Assembly: GCF_002295105.1 (NCBI RefSeq)
Contig: NZ_NSGH01000010.1
Span: forward strand, 42,247-106,246
Reading direction: 5' to 3'
DNA from: Salimicrobium humidisoli
Lineage (GTDB): Bacteria; Bacillota; Bacilli; Bacillales; Halobacillaceae
DNA length: 64,000 bases
Shown here: positions 1-8,728 of the stretch, one piece after another
How positions within the stretch are numbered: position 1 is the first letter of the stretch
Layout of the letters: the number at the start of each line of letters is the position of its first letter
Position numbers and translations under genes: made by a program
The notes under the pieces: generated by a model
What the model was told of the DNA's origin: nothing
The model's database searches: none
Seen by the model: the letters and a program-made list of their open reading frames with translations, nothing else

Positions 1-299
1 ACTTCGCGGGGTGCATATTCGGTTTCCGGACGTCCGGTCATGTGGCGATAATGCTCTTCCTTTTCGGCATGCCGCTGTCTCTGTCTGATCTGATCGATGA
101 GGGCGTTCTTTATTTTCCAGTTCACGTATGTAGAAAAATCGCTTCTTCCGGCAACGTATGTCGTACAGGCATTCCACAAAGCGATCAGACCTTCCTGATA
201 GAAATCTCCTTCGTCGTCTCTGATGCCGAGGTGATGAATGAAATAATGGATTCTTTTTTCATGATCTTTTACAATTTTTTCGAATGATTCCGGTGACAC
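1..299 (-). CDS. Small sigma-70 family factor, N-terminal part (truncated at window edge)
   Basis: The first 99 codons read from a GTG start at 299, preceded by an AAGGAT ribosome binding site. The gene runs off the left edge, so its C-terminus is unseen. The peptide (start VSPESFEKIVKDHEKRIHYF) has a sigma region 2 pattern: an acidic stretch (DDEGDFYQEGLIALWNAC), a serine/phenylalanine turn (RSDFSTYVNWKIKNALIDQI), then a basic segment. This resembles the ComX/SigH-like small sigma factors of Firmicutes, which recruit RNA polymerase to a few promoters. It is transcribed away from a second sigma-like gene at 458, whose region 2 aligns with it around the FSTY motif. The family call rests on region 2 only. 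Confidence 0.7.
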   Translation of the reverse strand, partial: MSPESFEKIVKDHEKRIHYFIHHLGIRDDEGDFYQEGLIALWNACTTYVAGRSDFSTYVNWKIKNALIDQIRQRQRHAEKEEHYRHMTGRPETEYAPRE

Positions 300-457
300 G
301 TGATCACATCCTTATTCTTTACTTACTTTATAATCGTGGTAAGAATGCGTTTTGGTGTCATCATTTTTTACAAAAATTGATTTTTCTGCTGTAATTTTCA
401 AATTTCTCTTCTTTTTCCTTCCACAAACGGAGATAATAGGTATGAAAGGAGGGAACT

Positions 458-907
458 ATGAATATAAAACCGTTCCCCGACTATTACCCGATGATCACGG
501 ATGTTCTCCATCTCCTCCGCATCCCGCCGCCGTATGAAGATGAACGGCAGGATGCCTACTTCGTTTACCACAGATGCGCCGGTAACTATAACCCTTCCCG
601 GTCGAAATTCTCCACTTACTACTACCATGAATTGAAATTCCACTACCAGTCCGCTCTCCGTAAATCGAAACGACGCAAAGAGATCCTCACGGCGACACCT
701 CCACGGCTCCCCTCCGTCCATATTGACCACTATTTCATCCACCCCGGTTTCAATGACAGGGAAGAAAAGATTTTCACTTACTCCATGGAGGGCTACACGA
801 CGGAAGATATCGCTTCGCTGTTGGCCATTTCCAAATCCACCGTTCTCCGCGAACGAAAAAAACTTCGTCAAAAACTATCCTCTTATGTTTCATTCTCCCC
901 CGATTAA
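458..907 (+). CDS. Small sigma-70-like factor with C-terminal helix-turn-helix
   Basis: 149 residues, with an AAAGGAGGG ribosome binding site seven bases before the ATG. Residues about 25-75 resemble a degenerate sigma region 2 (YEDERQDAYFVYHRC, then SRSKFSTYYYHELKF). Residues about 107-141 resemble region 4: an F/L-N-DREEKIF start, then TTEDIASLLAISKSTVLRER, a helix-turn-helix that would read a -35 element. Length fits the small ComX-like sigma group. It is divergent from the sigma-like gene ending the window on the left, with about 160 bases of AT-rich DNA between them. Two paralogous small sigma-like proteins back to back recall the two-part SigO/RsoA arrangement of B. subtilis, but the sequences here are not obviously those proteins. 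Function is inferred. Confidence 0.6.
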   Translation: MNIKPFPDYYPMITDVLHLLRIPPPYEDERQDAYFVYHRCAGNYNPSRSKFSTYYYHELKFHYQSALRKSKRRKEILTATPPRLPSVHIDHYFIHPGFNDREEKIFTYSMEGYTTEDIASLLAISKSTVLRERKKLRQKLSSYVSFSPD

Positions 908-945
908 GGGAAACTACTACTACTAACATCGAAGGAGAAAATCAT

Positions 946-1224
946 ATGCAATCAAAACGCGATTTAATATCCCTCGCCAATCTGTGGTTCGATGGTACGC
1001 ACACCGAGTTCACACATGCTTTCATAGAAAGGTTCGCCTACGAATGGGTGATTGAAATCGTCAATCCTCAACCCATCCCTCTTATTGAAGATAAGGATTA
1101 TTTGATGACGCTTGCTTTCGAACAGGAAGACGGTCTGACTTTTTCGTCGATAAATATAGAAGCTTATGATATTATGCAGGGAGAGGAATTCACGATCTAT
1201 CGCTTTTATATGTATCCGTTATAG
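946..1224 (+). CDS. Hypothetical protein, 92 aa
   Basis: Starts at an ATG preceded by GAAGGAGAAAATCAT, 38 bases after the sigma-like gene and in the same direction, so probably co-transcribed. The product is soluble-looking with no signal peptide, rich in aromatic and acidic residues (N-terminus MQSKRDLISLANLWFDGTHT; C-terminus EEFTIYRFYMYPL). I do not recognise a family. Position suggests a partner or target of the sigma-like factor, but nothing in the sequence proves it. Confidence 0.6.
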   Translation: MQSKRDLISLANLWFDGTHTEFTHAFIERFAYEWVIEIVNPQPIPLIEDKDYLMTLAFEQEDGLTFSSINIEAYDIMQGEEFTIYRFYMYPL

Positions 1225-1240
1225 AAGGGGAAGGATTGTC

Positions 1241-1405
1241 TTGTACTATTTAGGTTTCGCACTGTTTTTTCTCGTTTATTTTCTGGTCGGCATGTTTACC
1301 GACCTTTTGAAACTAACGACTGTAGGCGGGATTATAGCCATCGCTTTCATACTTTTGAACGTCTATCTTTACGTAAAAGAGAAAAAGAAAAATCCGGAAG
1401 AATGA
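1241..1405 (+). CDS. Small two-helix membrane protein, 54 aa
   Basis: The open frame extends upstream to 1166, but the only good ribosome binding site (GAAGGGGAAGG, 1224-1234) points to the TTG at 1241. From there the product is a short membrane protein with two hydrophobic helices (about residues 4-23 and 29-48) and a basic-acidic tail KEKKKNPEE. It follows the 92-aa gene by 16 bases and is followed by a clear terminator, so it closes this small operon. Family unknown. Confidence 0.55.
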   Translation: MYYLGFALFFLVYFLVGMFTDLLKLTTVGGIIAIAFILLNVYLYVKEKKKNPEE

Positions 1406-1424
1406 TTTCCGGATGCCGAAAGTC

Positions 1425-1456
1425 TGCAGAGGAGCACAACTCCTCTGCATTTTTTA
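1425..1456 (+). terminator. Intrinsic terminator of the sigma-like operon
   Basis: A perfect 10-bp stem (TGCAGAGGAG with CTCCTCTGCA) around a five-base loop, followed by TTTTTTA. It lies 20 bases after the small membrane protein gene. Confidence 0.85.
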
Positions 1457-1490
1457 TTTCCCGGGAAAAGACGGGCGGCGGTACCAGAAT

Positions 1491-1528
1491 AAGAAAAGTC
1501 CCGTCTGATGCCGGCATCGGACGGGACT
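1491..1528 (-). terminator. Intrinsic terminator of the symporter operon
   Basis: Read on the minus strand, AGTCCCGTC and GACGGGACT form a stem that encloses a second small palindrome (GATGCCGGCATC), followed by TTTTCTT. It lies just past the stop of the large symporter subunit. Confidence 0.8.
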
Positions 1529-1534
1529 CCTTCT

Positions 1535-3196
1535 TTATTCAGCTTTCTCCCTGACCCATACTTCTCCATTTTCATATATAAGCTGTTCCGGATAGCGGAG
1601 ATCGGTCACTTCTTCCACCGTCTGCTGAGACGGCGGCTTCGTCGACAGGGATACTATGATATTCGTAAGGAAGCCGGCAGCAGCTCCGAAAATACCTGCA
1701 CCCGTGTCGATGATGCCGAGCAGGGTGATTCCTCCGAATTTAGCGAGGAAAATGTACGTAAGCGTCACCGTCAGACCTACGAGAAGCCCGGCAACAACTC
1801 CGGGGCCGTTCGCCCGCCGCCACCATACTCCGAGAACGAGGGCCGGGAAAAAGGTCCCCGAGGCGAGTGCAAAAGCCCAGGCTACGATTTGGGTAATGGC
1901 TCCCGGCGGATTCAGAGCAATCAGTCCCGCTACTACCGTCGCTATTACGATGGACCAGCGTCCTACTGCCAGTCTCTTTCTATCTGTCGCTTTCGGGTTA
2001 ATGGAACGATAGTAAATATCGTGAGAGAGAGCGGCCGATATCGTAATCATCAGCCCGCCGGCCGTCGACAGTGCCGCAGCCATAGCTCCGGCTGCCATCA
2101 GCCCGATTACGAATATGCCGAGGTTCGCAATTTCCGGAGTCGCCATTACGACGATGTCTCCGCTGATGACAAGTTCGGACCACTGAAGCGTGCCGTCCCC
2201 GCTCGTATCGGCGACCGACAGCTGCCCCGTGTCGACCCAGGACTGCGTCCATGCAGGAAGATTATCGATTTGTGACCCGGCTACCTGGGTCATGAGAATG
2301 AACCGGGAAAAGGCGGCGTAGGCAGGTGCGGATAGATAAAGAAGTCCGATGAACACGAGTGCCCACGCACCGCTCCATCTGGCCGCTTTCATAGTGGCTA
2401 CCGTAAAGAACCGTGTGATTACGTGCGGCAGACCCGCCGTCCCGGCCATCAGTGTAAACATGAGAGCGATGAACTGCCATTTCGACCCTTCCGTGAAAGG
2501 TACGAGGTATTCCGTGATACCCAGTTCCTGATCCAGTGTGGTGAACTCCGAAACGACTTCCCCGTAGGAAATCCACGGAAGCGGGTTGTTCGTCAGCTGC
2601 AGCGCCATAAATACGACCGGTATGACGTAGGCGGCAATCAGAACGACGTACTGGGCCACCTGCGTCCACGTAATTCCTTTCATCCCTCCTAAGGCGGAAT
2701 AGAAAGCGATAAGGACCACACCGACGAGTGTACCGACAGCTGTGTTCACTTCCAGAAGCCGCCCGATCACTACACCGGAGCCTGCGAGCTGTCCGACGGA
2801 GTATGTAAAACTAATTATAATGGTAGCTGCCGCTGCAATGAGCCGTGCAGTATCATTCTTGTAGCGGTCCCCGATAAATTCCGGCACCGTGTATCTCCCG
2901 TATTTCCGGAGCTGAGGAGCGAGAAGAAACGTAAGCAGGAGGTATCCTCCCGTCCATCCCATTATGTACGCCAGACCATCGTAACCGAGCAGCATGACGG
3001 TGCCCGCCATACCTATAAACGACGCCGCACTCATCCAGTCGGCTCCGATAGCCATCCCGTTGAACACCGGGGGCACCCCACGGTCCGCCACATAAAAATC
3101 CGACGTTTTTTTGGCTGTATTGAATACCGCAATTCCTATGTATAATGCAAATGTTGCCAGTATGAGTGTAAGTGATACTAAAAATTGAGTTTCCAT
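1535..3196 (-). CDS. Sodium:solute symporter large subunit (SSS family, VC_2705 / acetate permease-like)
   Basis: 553 residues with about 13 hydrophobic helices, a full-length solute:sodium symporter. Typical family segments are FYVADRGVPPVFNGMAIGAD near residue 34, the SAASFIG stretch near residue 56, and the ALGGMKGITWTQVAQY segment in the middle. The hydrophilic insert around residues 310-345 (SQIDNLPAWTQ, then DTSGDGTLQWSEL) contains an acidic loop that looks like a calcium-binding DxSxDG motif. The companion DUF4212 subunit lies 12 bases upstream, the usual arrangement for the VC_2705 branch, often annotated as cation/acetate symporters. Substrate is inferred as a small carboxylate such as acetate; it is not proven here. 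Confidence 0.85.
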   Translation of the reverse strand: METQFLVSLTLILATFALYIGIAVFNTAKKTSDFYVADRGVPPVFNGMAIGADWMSAASFIGMAGTVMLLGYDGLAYIMGWTGGYLLLTFLLAPQLRKYGRYTVPEFIGDRYKNDTARLIAAAATIIISFTYSVGQLAGSGVVIGRLLEVNTAVGTLVGVVLIAFYSALGGMKGITWTQVAQYVVLIAAYVIPVVFMALQLTNNPLPWISYGEVVSEFTTLDQELGITEYLVPFTEGSKWQFIALMFTLMAGTAGLPHVITRFFTVATMKAARWSGAWALVFIGLLYLSAPAYAAFSRFILMTQVAGSQIDNLPAWTQSWVDTGQLSVADTSGDGTLQWSELVISGDIVVMATPEIANLGIFVIGLMAAGAMAAALSTAGGLMITISAALSHDIYYRSINPKATDRKRLAVGRWSIVIATVVAGLIALNPPGAITQIVAWAFALASGTFFPALVLGVWWRRANGPGVVAGLLVGLTVTLTYIFLAKFGGITLLGIIDTGAGIFGAAAGFLTNIIVSLSTKPPSQQTVEEVTDLRYPEQLIYENGEVWVREKAE

Positions 3197-3208
3197 ACCT
3201 TCCCTCCC

Positions 3209-3514
3209 TTATTTATTGACCGCTTTTCCGCTTTCGTCTTCATCTTCTTTATCAAGATCCAACAGTCCGAATTTCCTGTCTACGAAATCGCTTACAATTG
3301 CGTTTACGAAAAGCAGGAATATAAACGTCAAAACGGCACCCTGAGCCCCCATATAATAGTGAAGCGGCATGTTCAGGAAAGTAATGGATGATAAAGGCTC
3401 TGCGAATAACACCACTCCGTAGGAAACACAGAAACCTATGAGCAGATAAATGACGATCAGTGTAGTCCGTGTGCGAAAATAAGCGTCGGCCGTCTTCTTG
3501 TCTATCTTCTTCAA
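3209..3514 (-). CDS. DUF4212 small subunit of sodium:solute symporter
   Basis: 101 residues with two transmembrane helices (about residues 17-37 and 52-74) and the characteristic N-terminal YFRTRTTLIVIYL segment and FVDRKFGLLDLD tail. DUF4212 proteins are the small partner subunit of VC_2705-type symporters, and this gene sits directly upstream of one in the same direction. It has a GGGAGGGAAGCTATTTGA-type leader on the minus strand just after the 61-aa gene, so the three genes form one transcription unit. Confidence 0.88.
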   Translation of the reverse strand: MKKIDKKTADAYFRTRTTLIVIYLLIGFCVSYGVVLFAEPLSSITFLNMPLHYYMGAQGAVLTFIFLLFVNAIVSDFVDRKFGLLDLDKEDEDESGKAVNK

Positions 3515-3530
3515 ATAGCTTCCCTCCCTT

Positions 3531-3716
3531 TTAATCTCTCAGATCGAAAATGAATGAGACCGTTTCCCAGAACGGGAGCGGAACCATAGCGATTTTAACC
3601 AGTACGAATCCCGCTAAAGCGACAAAAGGAAAAGTAAGATAAAGTGCCTTCCCCTTTTTAAGACCGAGTACTACGCTTACGATCGTAAGCAAAACAAACC
3701 CCGCAACTAATACCAT
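3531..3716 (-). CDS. Small two-helix membrane protein heading the symporter operon
   Basis: The open frame reaches 3776, but a strong promoter predicts transcription starting near 3774, and the best ribosome binding site (AAGGGGG) precedes the ATG at 3716. I therefore use 3716, giving 61 residues. Two hydrophobic helices (about residues 2-18 and 27-45) end in the tail FWETVSFIFDLRD. No recognised family. It is the first gene of the symporter operon, so an accessory role in transport is a reasonable guess only. Confidence 0.55.
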   Translation of the reverse strand: MVLVAGFVLLTIVSVVLGLKKGKALYLTFPFVALAGFVLVKIAMVPLPFWETVSFIFDLRD

Positions 3717-3780
3717 GACCCGCCCCCTTACGTGATCTTCATAAACTGAAATTTCTAAATTCATTAAATATTCCAACTAT

Positions 3781-3810
3781 TATTTAACTAGACGTTCACA
3801 TAAATGTCAA
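3781..3810 (-). promoter_or_regulatory. Sigma-A-type promoter of the symporter operon
   Basis: On the minus strand, TTGACA (3805-3810) is followed after 17-18 bases by TTAAAT/TAAATA (3781-3787). The -35 is a perfect consensus match. The expected start point near 3774 supports the downstream ATG at 3716 for the first gene. Confidence 0.6.
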
Positions 3811-3814
3811 TATT

Positions 3815-3853
3815 TTAATAAAAAAAGTGACTCCCGGCTATGCCGGAAGTCAC
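3815..3853 (-). terminator. Intrinsic terminator of the nuclease gene
   Basis: Minus strand: GTGACTTCCGGC and GCCGGGAGTCAC pair around TAT with a single wobble, followed by TTTTTTTATT. It lies 11 bases after the stop of the large extracellular nuclease. Confidence 0.85.
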
Positions 3854-3863
3854 TCTCTCTTTT

Positions 3864-6800
3864 TTATTTACCGATATCCACGATCCGTCCTTCAGTCTCC
3901 GGAGAAACGCTGCCTCCCTGACTCTGTAAATACTGTGTGAACACGTTGTAATCCACAAAGCCGGGCTCGCTTACCCTTTGATCGTTGTATACCGTTTCAA
4001 ACATACCGTAACCGTCTCCTCCCTTAATCGTGAAGAGGTTACTTGCGACGTAGTACATTTCGCTGTCCTGAAGCGGAGCATAGGTGCCGTCATCCTGAAG
4101 TACTTCAGCATTGACTACACGTTCTCCGACAGGTTTAGTACTGTCATACTCAAACTTCATCCCTGACACCTGCAGGAACTGCCCTCCCGGATTCGGGGCG
4201 GTCGATACGCTGTGTTCGAGTGCAGCTCTGAATTCGTCTCCCTGGATATTCATAATTCCAAGGGAGTTACCGAAAGGCATCACCGTCAGCACTTCTCCGA
4301 GCGTAATCGGCCCTTCATCGATGGAGGCGCGAATGCCTCCTCCGTTGGATACGGCAATCTGCGTTTCGGGATTGATCTGTTTCGCTTTCCACAGCATACC
4401 GTCCGAAATCAGGTTTCCGAGATTCGTTTCTTTCGTACGTACGTCTTCCCGGACGCCGTTCAGCGGTACTTCGGCAGTGACGCCGATTTCTTCCTGCTGG
4501 ATCGCTTCAATCTGCTCGGTATATGGTCTCAGTTCTTCGGCTAACTCTTCGTCTTCTTCAAGACCCTCAAGAGGTACGAGTTCCCCTTCGTAGCCGGTGA
4601 TGACCCCTTTTTTGTTGAACTCGACTTCAAGGGTACCGAGATTGTTATTATACTCTCCTGCCTGAACGATGACAGTCGGCTCTTTATCTTCAACAATACG
4701 GGGCTCGGTGATTTCCGTATGCGTATGTCCTCCTACAATTACGTCGATTCCGTCCACTTCTTCGGCAAGAATCAGATCGTTATCATATTTCGCCGTGTCG
4801 TTCAGTCCGAGGTGAGTGAGAGCGATTACTTTGTTTACGCCTCTGTCTTCGAAAGCTTCCACCATAGCGTCCGCTTCTTCAATATAATTGGAGAAAGTAA
4901 CGTCTTTTGGACTTGAAATATCCTTCGTTTCTTCTGTCGTCAGACCGAAGATGCCTACTTTTTCGCCCTTAACTTCCTTCACGATACCGCTGTAGATTTC
5001 CCCGTCTTCAGCTTCGGCCGTTACCGTCCCCGTCTCATCCACTTCGTCGAAAAGCGGGTCAGCCGAAAAATCCACGTTGGAAGCTACAAATGGAAAGTCT
5101 GCCTCTTCGATGAATTCCTGAAGAGCTTTATGTCCATTCTCACCGTCACCTAAATCAAACTCATGGTTACCGAAACTCATGGCGTCATACTCAAGCATAT
5201 TCATGAACTTCAGATCGGCCTGTCCCAGAAATTCCTGGAAATACAGCGTTCCTGAGAAAATATCTCCTCCGCTTAAGAGCAGGGATTCCGGATATTTTTC
5301 TCTGTAGTTGTCCACTGCAGTTTTCGTCATTGCAATGTTACCTATGTGGCCGTGCGTATCGTTCGTATGCATCAGCTCAAGGTCCAGCTTTTTATTTTTG
5401 TGTTTTCCGTTCCCTTTACCCGGGTGGTCTTCACCCTTGTCTTTCCCTTTGCCCGGATGTTCATCAAATACCGGGTGTTCTTTATCTTTATCTTTTCCTT
5501 TTCCATTTCCTTTGCCGGGATGACTATTTTCCTGTTCGATTTCGAAGGATGCCAGCACAGGATCATGGTCACTAGCTCGGCCGTCTTCCACACCGAAGTT
5601 CGAGTTTACATTAATGGTTTCTATTTCGGAGTCGTCATATAACTCATCTGTAGCCAGAATGTGATCGAGTACCTGGGAGTTCCCCTGATAGTTGTACGTG
5701 TAGCGATCTTCAGGGTCCACGTCTTCGATGAGGTTGTTCAATACGTCCCCCTCAAGTTCCTCCAGCGGATTGGAGAATTCGAAGTCGTTCAGATCCCCCA
5801 TGACCACAACGTTTGCATCGTCCATTTCCGCTTCGGCTTTCTCCGTGAATTCACGGATCACAGCAGCCTGCTTCATTCGCTGCTCCTCACTTCCAAGCTC
5901 ATACGGATGTTCCGAACCGAACGGCGCACCATCTCCTCCTTTAGAGTTGAAGTGATTGGTTACCACGATCACTTTTTCCCCGTTAAATTCGAATTCTGCA
6001 GCCACCGGCTTCCGTGACTCGTTCCACGCTTCGTTCTGTGGAGCGATACGTGCAGGGTTATGGGAAAGGCCATCTTCTGTAACCTCCACCGCTGTTGTTG
6101 CGTCTCCGGCCGGTTTCTCCGTCATCGATACGCGGTCCGGATTATAGATGACCCCGACGCGGATGTTACCACCGGGAATACCGCCGTCCTGACCGTCTTC
6201 GGGAACGACTTCCGCATATTTATAAGTCGGGCCGCCCGCTTCTTCTATGGCAGCTATCAACGTCTCATAGCTTTCACTGCCATCCACCGTACCGTCGTCT
6301 TTATTGCCGCTGTTGTCCTGCACCTCGACAAGCCCGACGATATCGGGAGCGTTCATGTTTTCCACCATCTGTTCAGCGATTCTTGCCGTTTTCTCCGGAC
6401 TCGTTTCCGGAGAGAAGTTTTCCATGTTGTACGTAGCCACTGACAGTTCGGACTCCGAACCTTCTATCGTACCAAATTCCTCTTCGGCTCCTCCGTCAGC
6501 CAGATCAGGAAATTCTCCGGCAGGACGTATTTTGTAATTACTGTAGTCGTAATTCACAACGCCTGTAATCGGACCCTGGAAATAATCGCCGGTTTTAGCC
6601 TGAATTCCTTTTCCGTCTACGTCGATCATCATTCTTTCCGGGTTAATGTCCTCTTCGGTAAGTCGGAGCCCGTCCACATCCGTAAACGCCTGATCTTCAC
6701 TCGTTTCCACGTACACCGGAAGTTCATCATACTTCACAGGGCCGGTGACAGTGGCTTCCGGAAGTTCAATAAGCATTCCTTCCAGACTTTCATAGAAATC

Positions 6801-8591
6801 GAGGCCGTCCGTCTCCGGATCAAAAGAAGTCATTCCGTCATCTTCCACCGTCTCCGTAGGCTGCGTACGATCTTCCCCGATCACTACCGTATCCGGTAGT
6901 TCGGCACCCGACGCCTCCTTCGTAATTGTTCCGGCAGAAATCTGGGTCGTGAGAAGATCGTTGGCATCGCTGTAGCCGTCTTCTCTCCACTCCGTCACCT
7001 TACCGTCAACCTTCAGTTCGTCTCCGACTTCCACACTGTGACCGGATTTATAAACATAGATACCTTCCGAAGTTCTTATATCGTCATCCGGATTCATGGA
7101 CTGCATATAGAAACCGTTGGAACCGTCAAGTTTTGTAACGACACCCGTTACTCCTTTGACTGCCTCCCCTTCATACGGGGAAGTGTGGCCGGCCCCCTGC
7201 AAATCATGAATCTCCACATTATCTGCTGCCGGCAGGACGCTGTAGGTGAAGGTTTTCTCTTCACTTACGGTACCGTCCTCTTTCACTACGACCGCTTTCA
7301 ACGTCGTATCCTCATTTATCACGACAGGCTCTGTGTACAGGGTGCTGTCAGCTCCTGCCGCTGAACCGTCCGTGGTGTAGCGTATTTCCGAATTTTCGAC
7401 AGCCGTATACAGCTCCACTTCCTTGCCTTCCACAATGTCGCCTGAAGTTTTAGAAGCCTGGACCGCAAAAACTTCGGAGACGACATCCCTTTTATTCCTC
7501 GGTACTATTCTGTACTCTCCGAAACTGTAGTCGACTACACCGGTAAGCTGTTCATATGTATCACCTACCTGGAGAAGCCCCTGTTCTTCCGGAGTGGAAT
7601 AAAGGGTACCTTCGTTATCCGTAAGCGTATAATCCCCTTCGCTGCTCACACTTTCAACAGTGACGTCTTCCGCCTGGACGAGTTCCCCTTCCACGTCTTC
7701 GTTCATGTCGGAGCTGCTGACGGTCTGAGCATCAGGTACCCCGGGAGTTCCGGTCTCTTCCATCATGGACGTCGTCGTTTCGATCTGTGTCATGCCGTAG
7801 TAATCGGCAAGTGTGCCCTGTGCTTCCACACTCGTGCCTAGCTCAACGTTCAGGGAAGGGCCGCGCAGGATTACGCCTCCTGTTTCATCCTGGACGTACA
7901 GATTCGTCTGTCCTCCTGCCGTGAACGAAGCAGTTACCGTACCTTCAATACGTACTGTGGCTCCTTCTGAAGCTGCTCTCGCATCAGCGATACTGATTTT
8001 TTCGACAGCCTCTTCCTGCTTCACTTCATAGCTTCCCAGATGTTCAAACGTATCTTTACTGAAAGCATTCCATTCGCCGGATGCGGTGAACGCATCATCC
8101 GGAGCAGTATCCCCGGCAGTCACACTTTCTTTTCTGACGAGAGTCACGTCCTTACCGAACTCCGCGTCCGCTCCTGTCTGTCCGATCGAATCGACGACAC
8201 TTCCGCTCTTCTTCAAAACTACCGGGTCGTTTCCGTTAAAGTTCGTCACTCCGCCGTTTGTCGTATCCGCTTCAGCCAGCACTTCTTCGCCGGCGCTCGT
8301 ATGCGCAATGACGTGTACATCTCCGGATGAAAGCGTACCTTCGAGTTTCAATTCACTCGAAGCACTTGAACTTCCGTTCGAATAAAGCTCTACTGTGTAA
8401 TCGGAGAGGTCAATCGGTCCCCCTGTCCCGTTATAAATTTCGAGAGCCTTGTTGTAACTGCTCCCTTCCACATATTCAGAAAACAATAAGTCCGATGTCT
8501 CTTCAGCATTAACCTTCCCCACGCTTGCGTAGGGGGATAAAACCATAGCTGCTGCTCCGATTCCGAGAGCCAACCTTTTTACATAATTCAA
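3864..8591 (-). CDS. Giant secreted nuclease / 5'-nucleotidase (YhcR-like fusion)
   Basis: 1575 residues from a TTG start with an AAGGAGGAG site. Residues 1-29 are a signal peptide. Then come a lamin-tail-like domain (about 30-140), OB-fold nucleic-acid-binding segments (about 195-370 and 465-700) and a chitobiase-C-like repeat between them. An endonuclease/exonuclease/phosphatase domain starts near 717 (ATYNMENF, VGLVEVQDN, NHFNSKGG, GDLNDFE, SDHDPV near 1005). A Lys/Gly/His linker with HPGKG repeats (about 1022-1065) leads to a metallophosphatase-5'-nucleotidase module (HTNDTHGH near 1073, GGD, GNHEFD, GGHTHT, NGGGIRASI near 1415). This matches the plan of B. subtilis YhcR, which degrades extracellular DNA/RNA and dephosphorylates nucleotides. 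There is no LPxTG or other obvious anchor at the C-terminus. All catalytic motifs look intact. Confidence 0.92.
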   Translation of the reverse strand: MNYVKRLALGIGAAAMVLSPYASVGKVNAEETSDLLFSEYVEGSSYNKALEIYNGTGGPIDLSDYTVELYSNGSSSASSELKLEGTLSSGDVHVIAHTSAGEEVLAEADTTNGGVTNFNGNDPVVLKKSGSVVDSIGQTGADAEFGKDVTLVRKESVTAGDTAPDDAFTASGEWNAFSKDTFEHLGSYEVKQEEAVEKISIADARAASEGATVRIEGTVTASFTAGGQTNLYVQDETGGVILRGPSLNVELGTSVEAQGTLADYYGMTQIETTTSMMEETGTPGVPDAQTVSSSDMNEDVEGELVQAEDVTVESVSSEGDYTLTDNEGTLYSTPEEQGLLQVGDTYEQLTGVVDYSFGEYRIVPRNKRDVVSEVFAVQASKTSGDIVEGKEVELYTAVENSEIRYTTDGSAAGADSTLYTEPVVINEDTTLKAVVVKEDGTVSEEKTFTYSVLPAADNVEIHDLQGAGHTSPYEGEAVKGVTGVVTKLDGSNGFYMQSMNPDDDIRTSEGIYVYKSGHSVEVGDELKVDGKVTEWREDGYSDANDLLTTQISAGTITKEASGAELPDTVVIGEDRTQPTETVEDDGMTSFDPETDGLDFYESLEGMLIELPEATVTGPVKYDELPVYVETSEDQAFTDVDGLRLTEEDINPERMMIDVDGKGIQAKTGDYFQGPITGVVNYDYSNYKIRPAGEFPDLADGGAEEEFGTIEGSESELSVATYNMENFSPETSPEKTARIAEQMVENMNAPDIVGLVEVQDNSGNKDDGTVDGSESYETLIAAIEEAGGPTYKYAEVVPEDGQDGGIPGGNIRVGVIYNPDRVSMTEKPAGDATTAVEVTEDGLSHNPARIAPQNEAWNESRKPVAAEFEFNGEKVIVVTNHFNSKGGDGAPFGSEHPYELGSEEQRMKQAAVIREFTEKAEAEMDDANVVVMGDLNDFEFSNPLEELEGDVLNNLIEDVDPEDRYTYNYQGNSQVLDHILATDELYDDSEIETINVNSNFGVEDGRASDHDPVLASFEIEQENSHPGKGNGKGKDKDKEHPVFDEHPGKGKDKGEDHPGKGNGKHKNKKLDLELMHTNDTHGHIGNIAMTKTAVDNYREKYPESLLLSGGDIFSGTLYFQEFLGQADLKFMNMLEYDAMSFGNHEFDLGDGENGHKALQEFIEEADFPFVASNVDFSADPLFDEVDETGTVTAEAEDGEIYSGIVKEVKGEKVGIFGLTTEETKDISSPKDVTFSNYIEEADAMVEAFEDRGVNKVIALTHLGLNDTAKYDNDLILAEEVDGIDVIVGGHTHTEITEPRIVEDKEPTVIVQAGEYNNNLGTLEVEFNKKGVITGYEGELVPLEGLEEDEELAEELRPYTEQIEAIQQEEIGVTAEVPLNGVREDVRTKETNLGNLISDGMLWKAKQINPETQIAVSNGGGIRASIDEGPITLGEVLTVMPFGNSLGIMNIQGDEFRAALEHSVSTAPNPGGQFLQVSGMKFEYDSTKPVGERVVNAEVLQDDGTYAPLQDSEMYYVASNLFTIKGGDGYGMFETVYNDQRVSEPGFVDYNVFTQYLQSQGGSVSPETEGRIVDIGK

Positions 8592-8681
8592 ATGCGTCTC
8601 CTCCTTGTGAAAAATGTAATCGCATTCTTATTATAAAGGATGTTCTGTAATATTGTGTATACTTTTTGATAAATAATTGTA

Positions 8682-8728
8682 AACTGATTATTTGTAATCG
8701 TACAACTGAACGAACTGATTAATTGTAA
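8682..8728. repeat. Two 16-bp direct repeats upstream of the nuclease gene
   Basis: AACTGATTATTTGTAA (8682-8697) and AACTGATTAATTGTAA (8713-8728) differ at one base and are 31 bases apart, about three helical turns. A third partial copy (AATTGTAA) ends at 8682. They sit 90-140 bases upstream of the nuclease start; the second overlaps the end of the endopeptidase gene. Spacing on one face of the helix suggests a regulator binding site. Confidence 0.45.

Noticed and set aside
398..871. 157-residue open frame on the minus strand opposite the second sigma-like gene
   Set aside because: No good ribosome site and no family features, whereas the plus-strand frame has a strong ribosome site and a helix-turn-helix.
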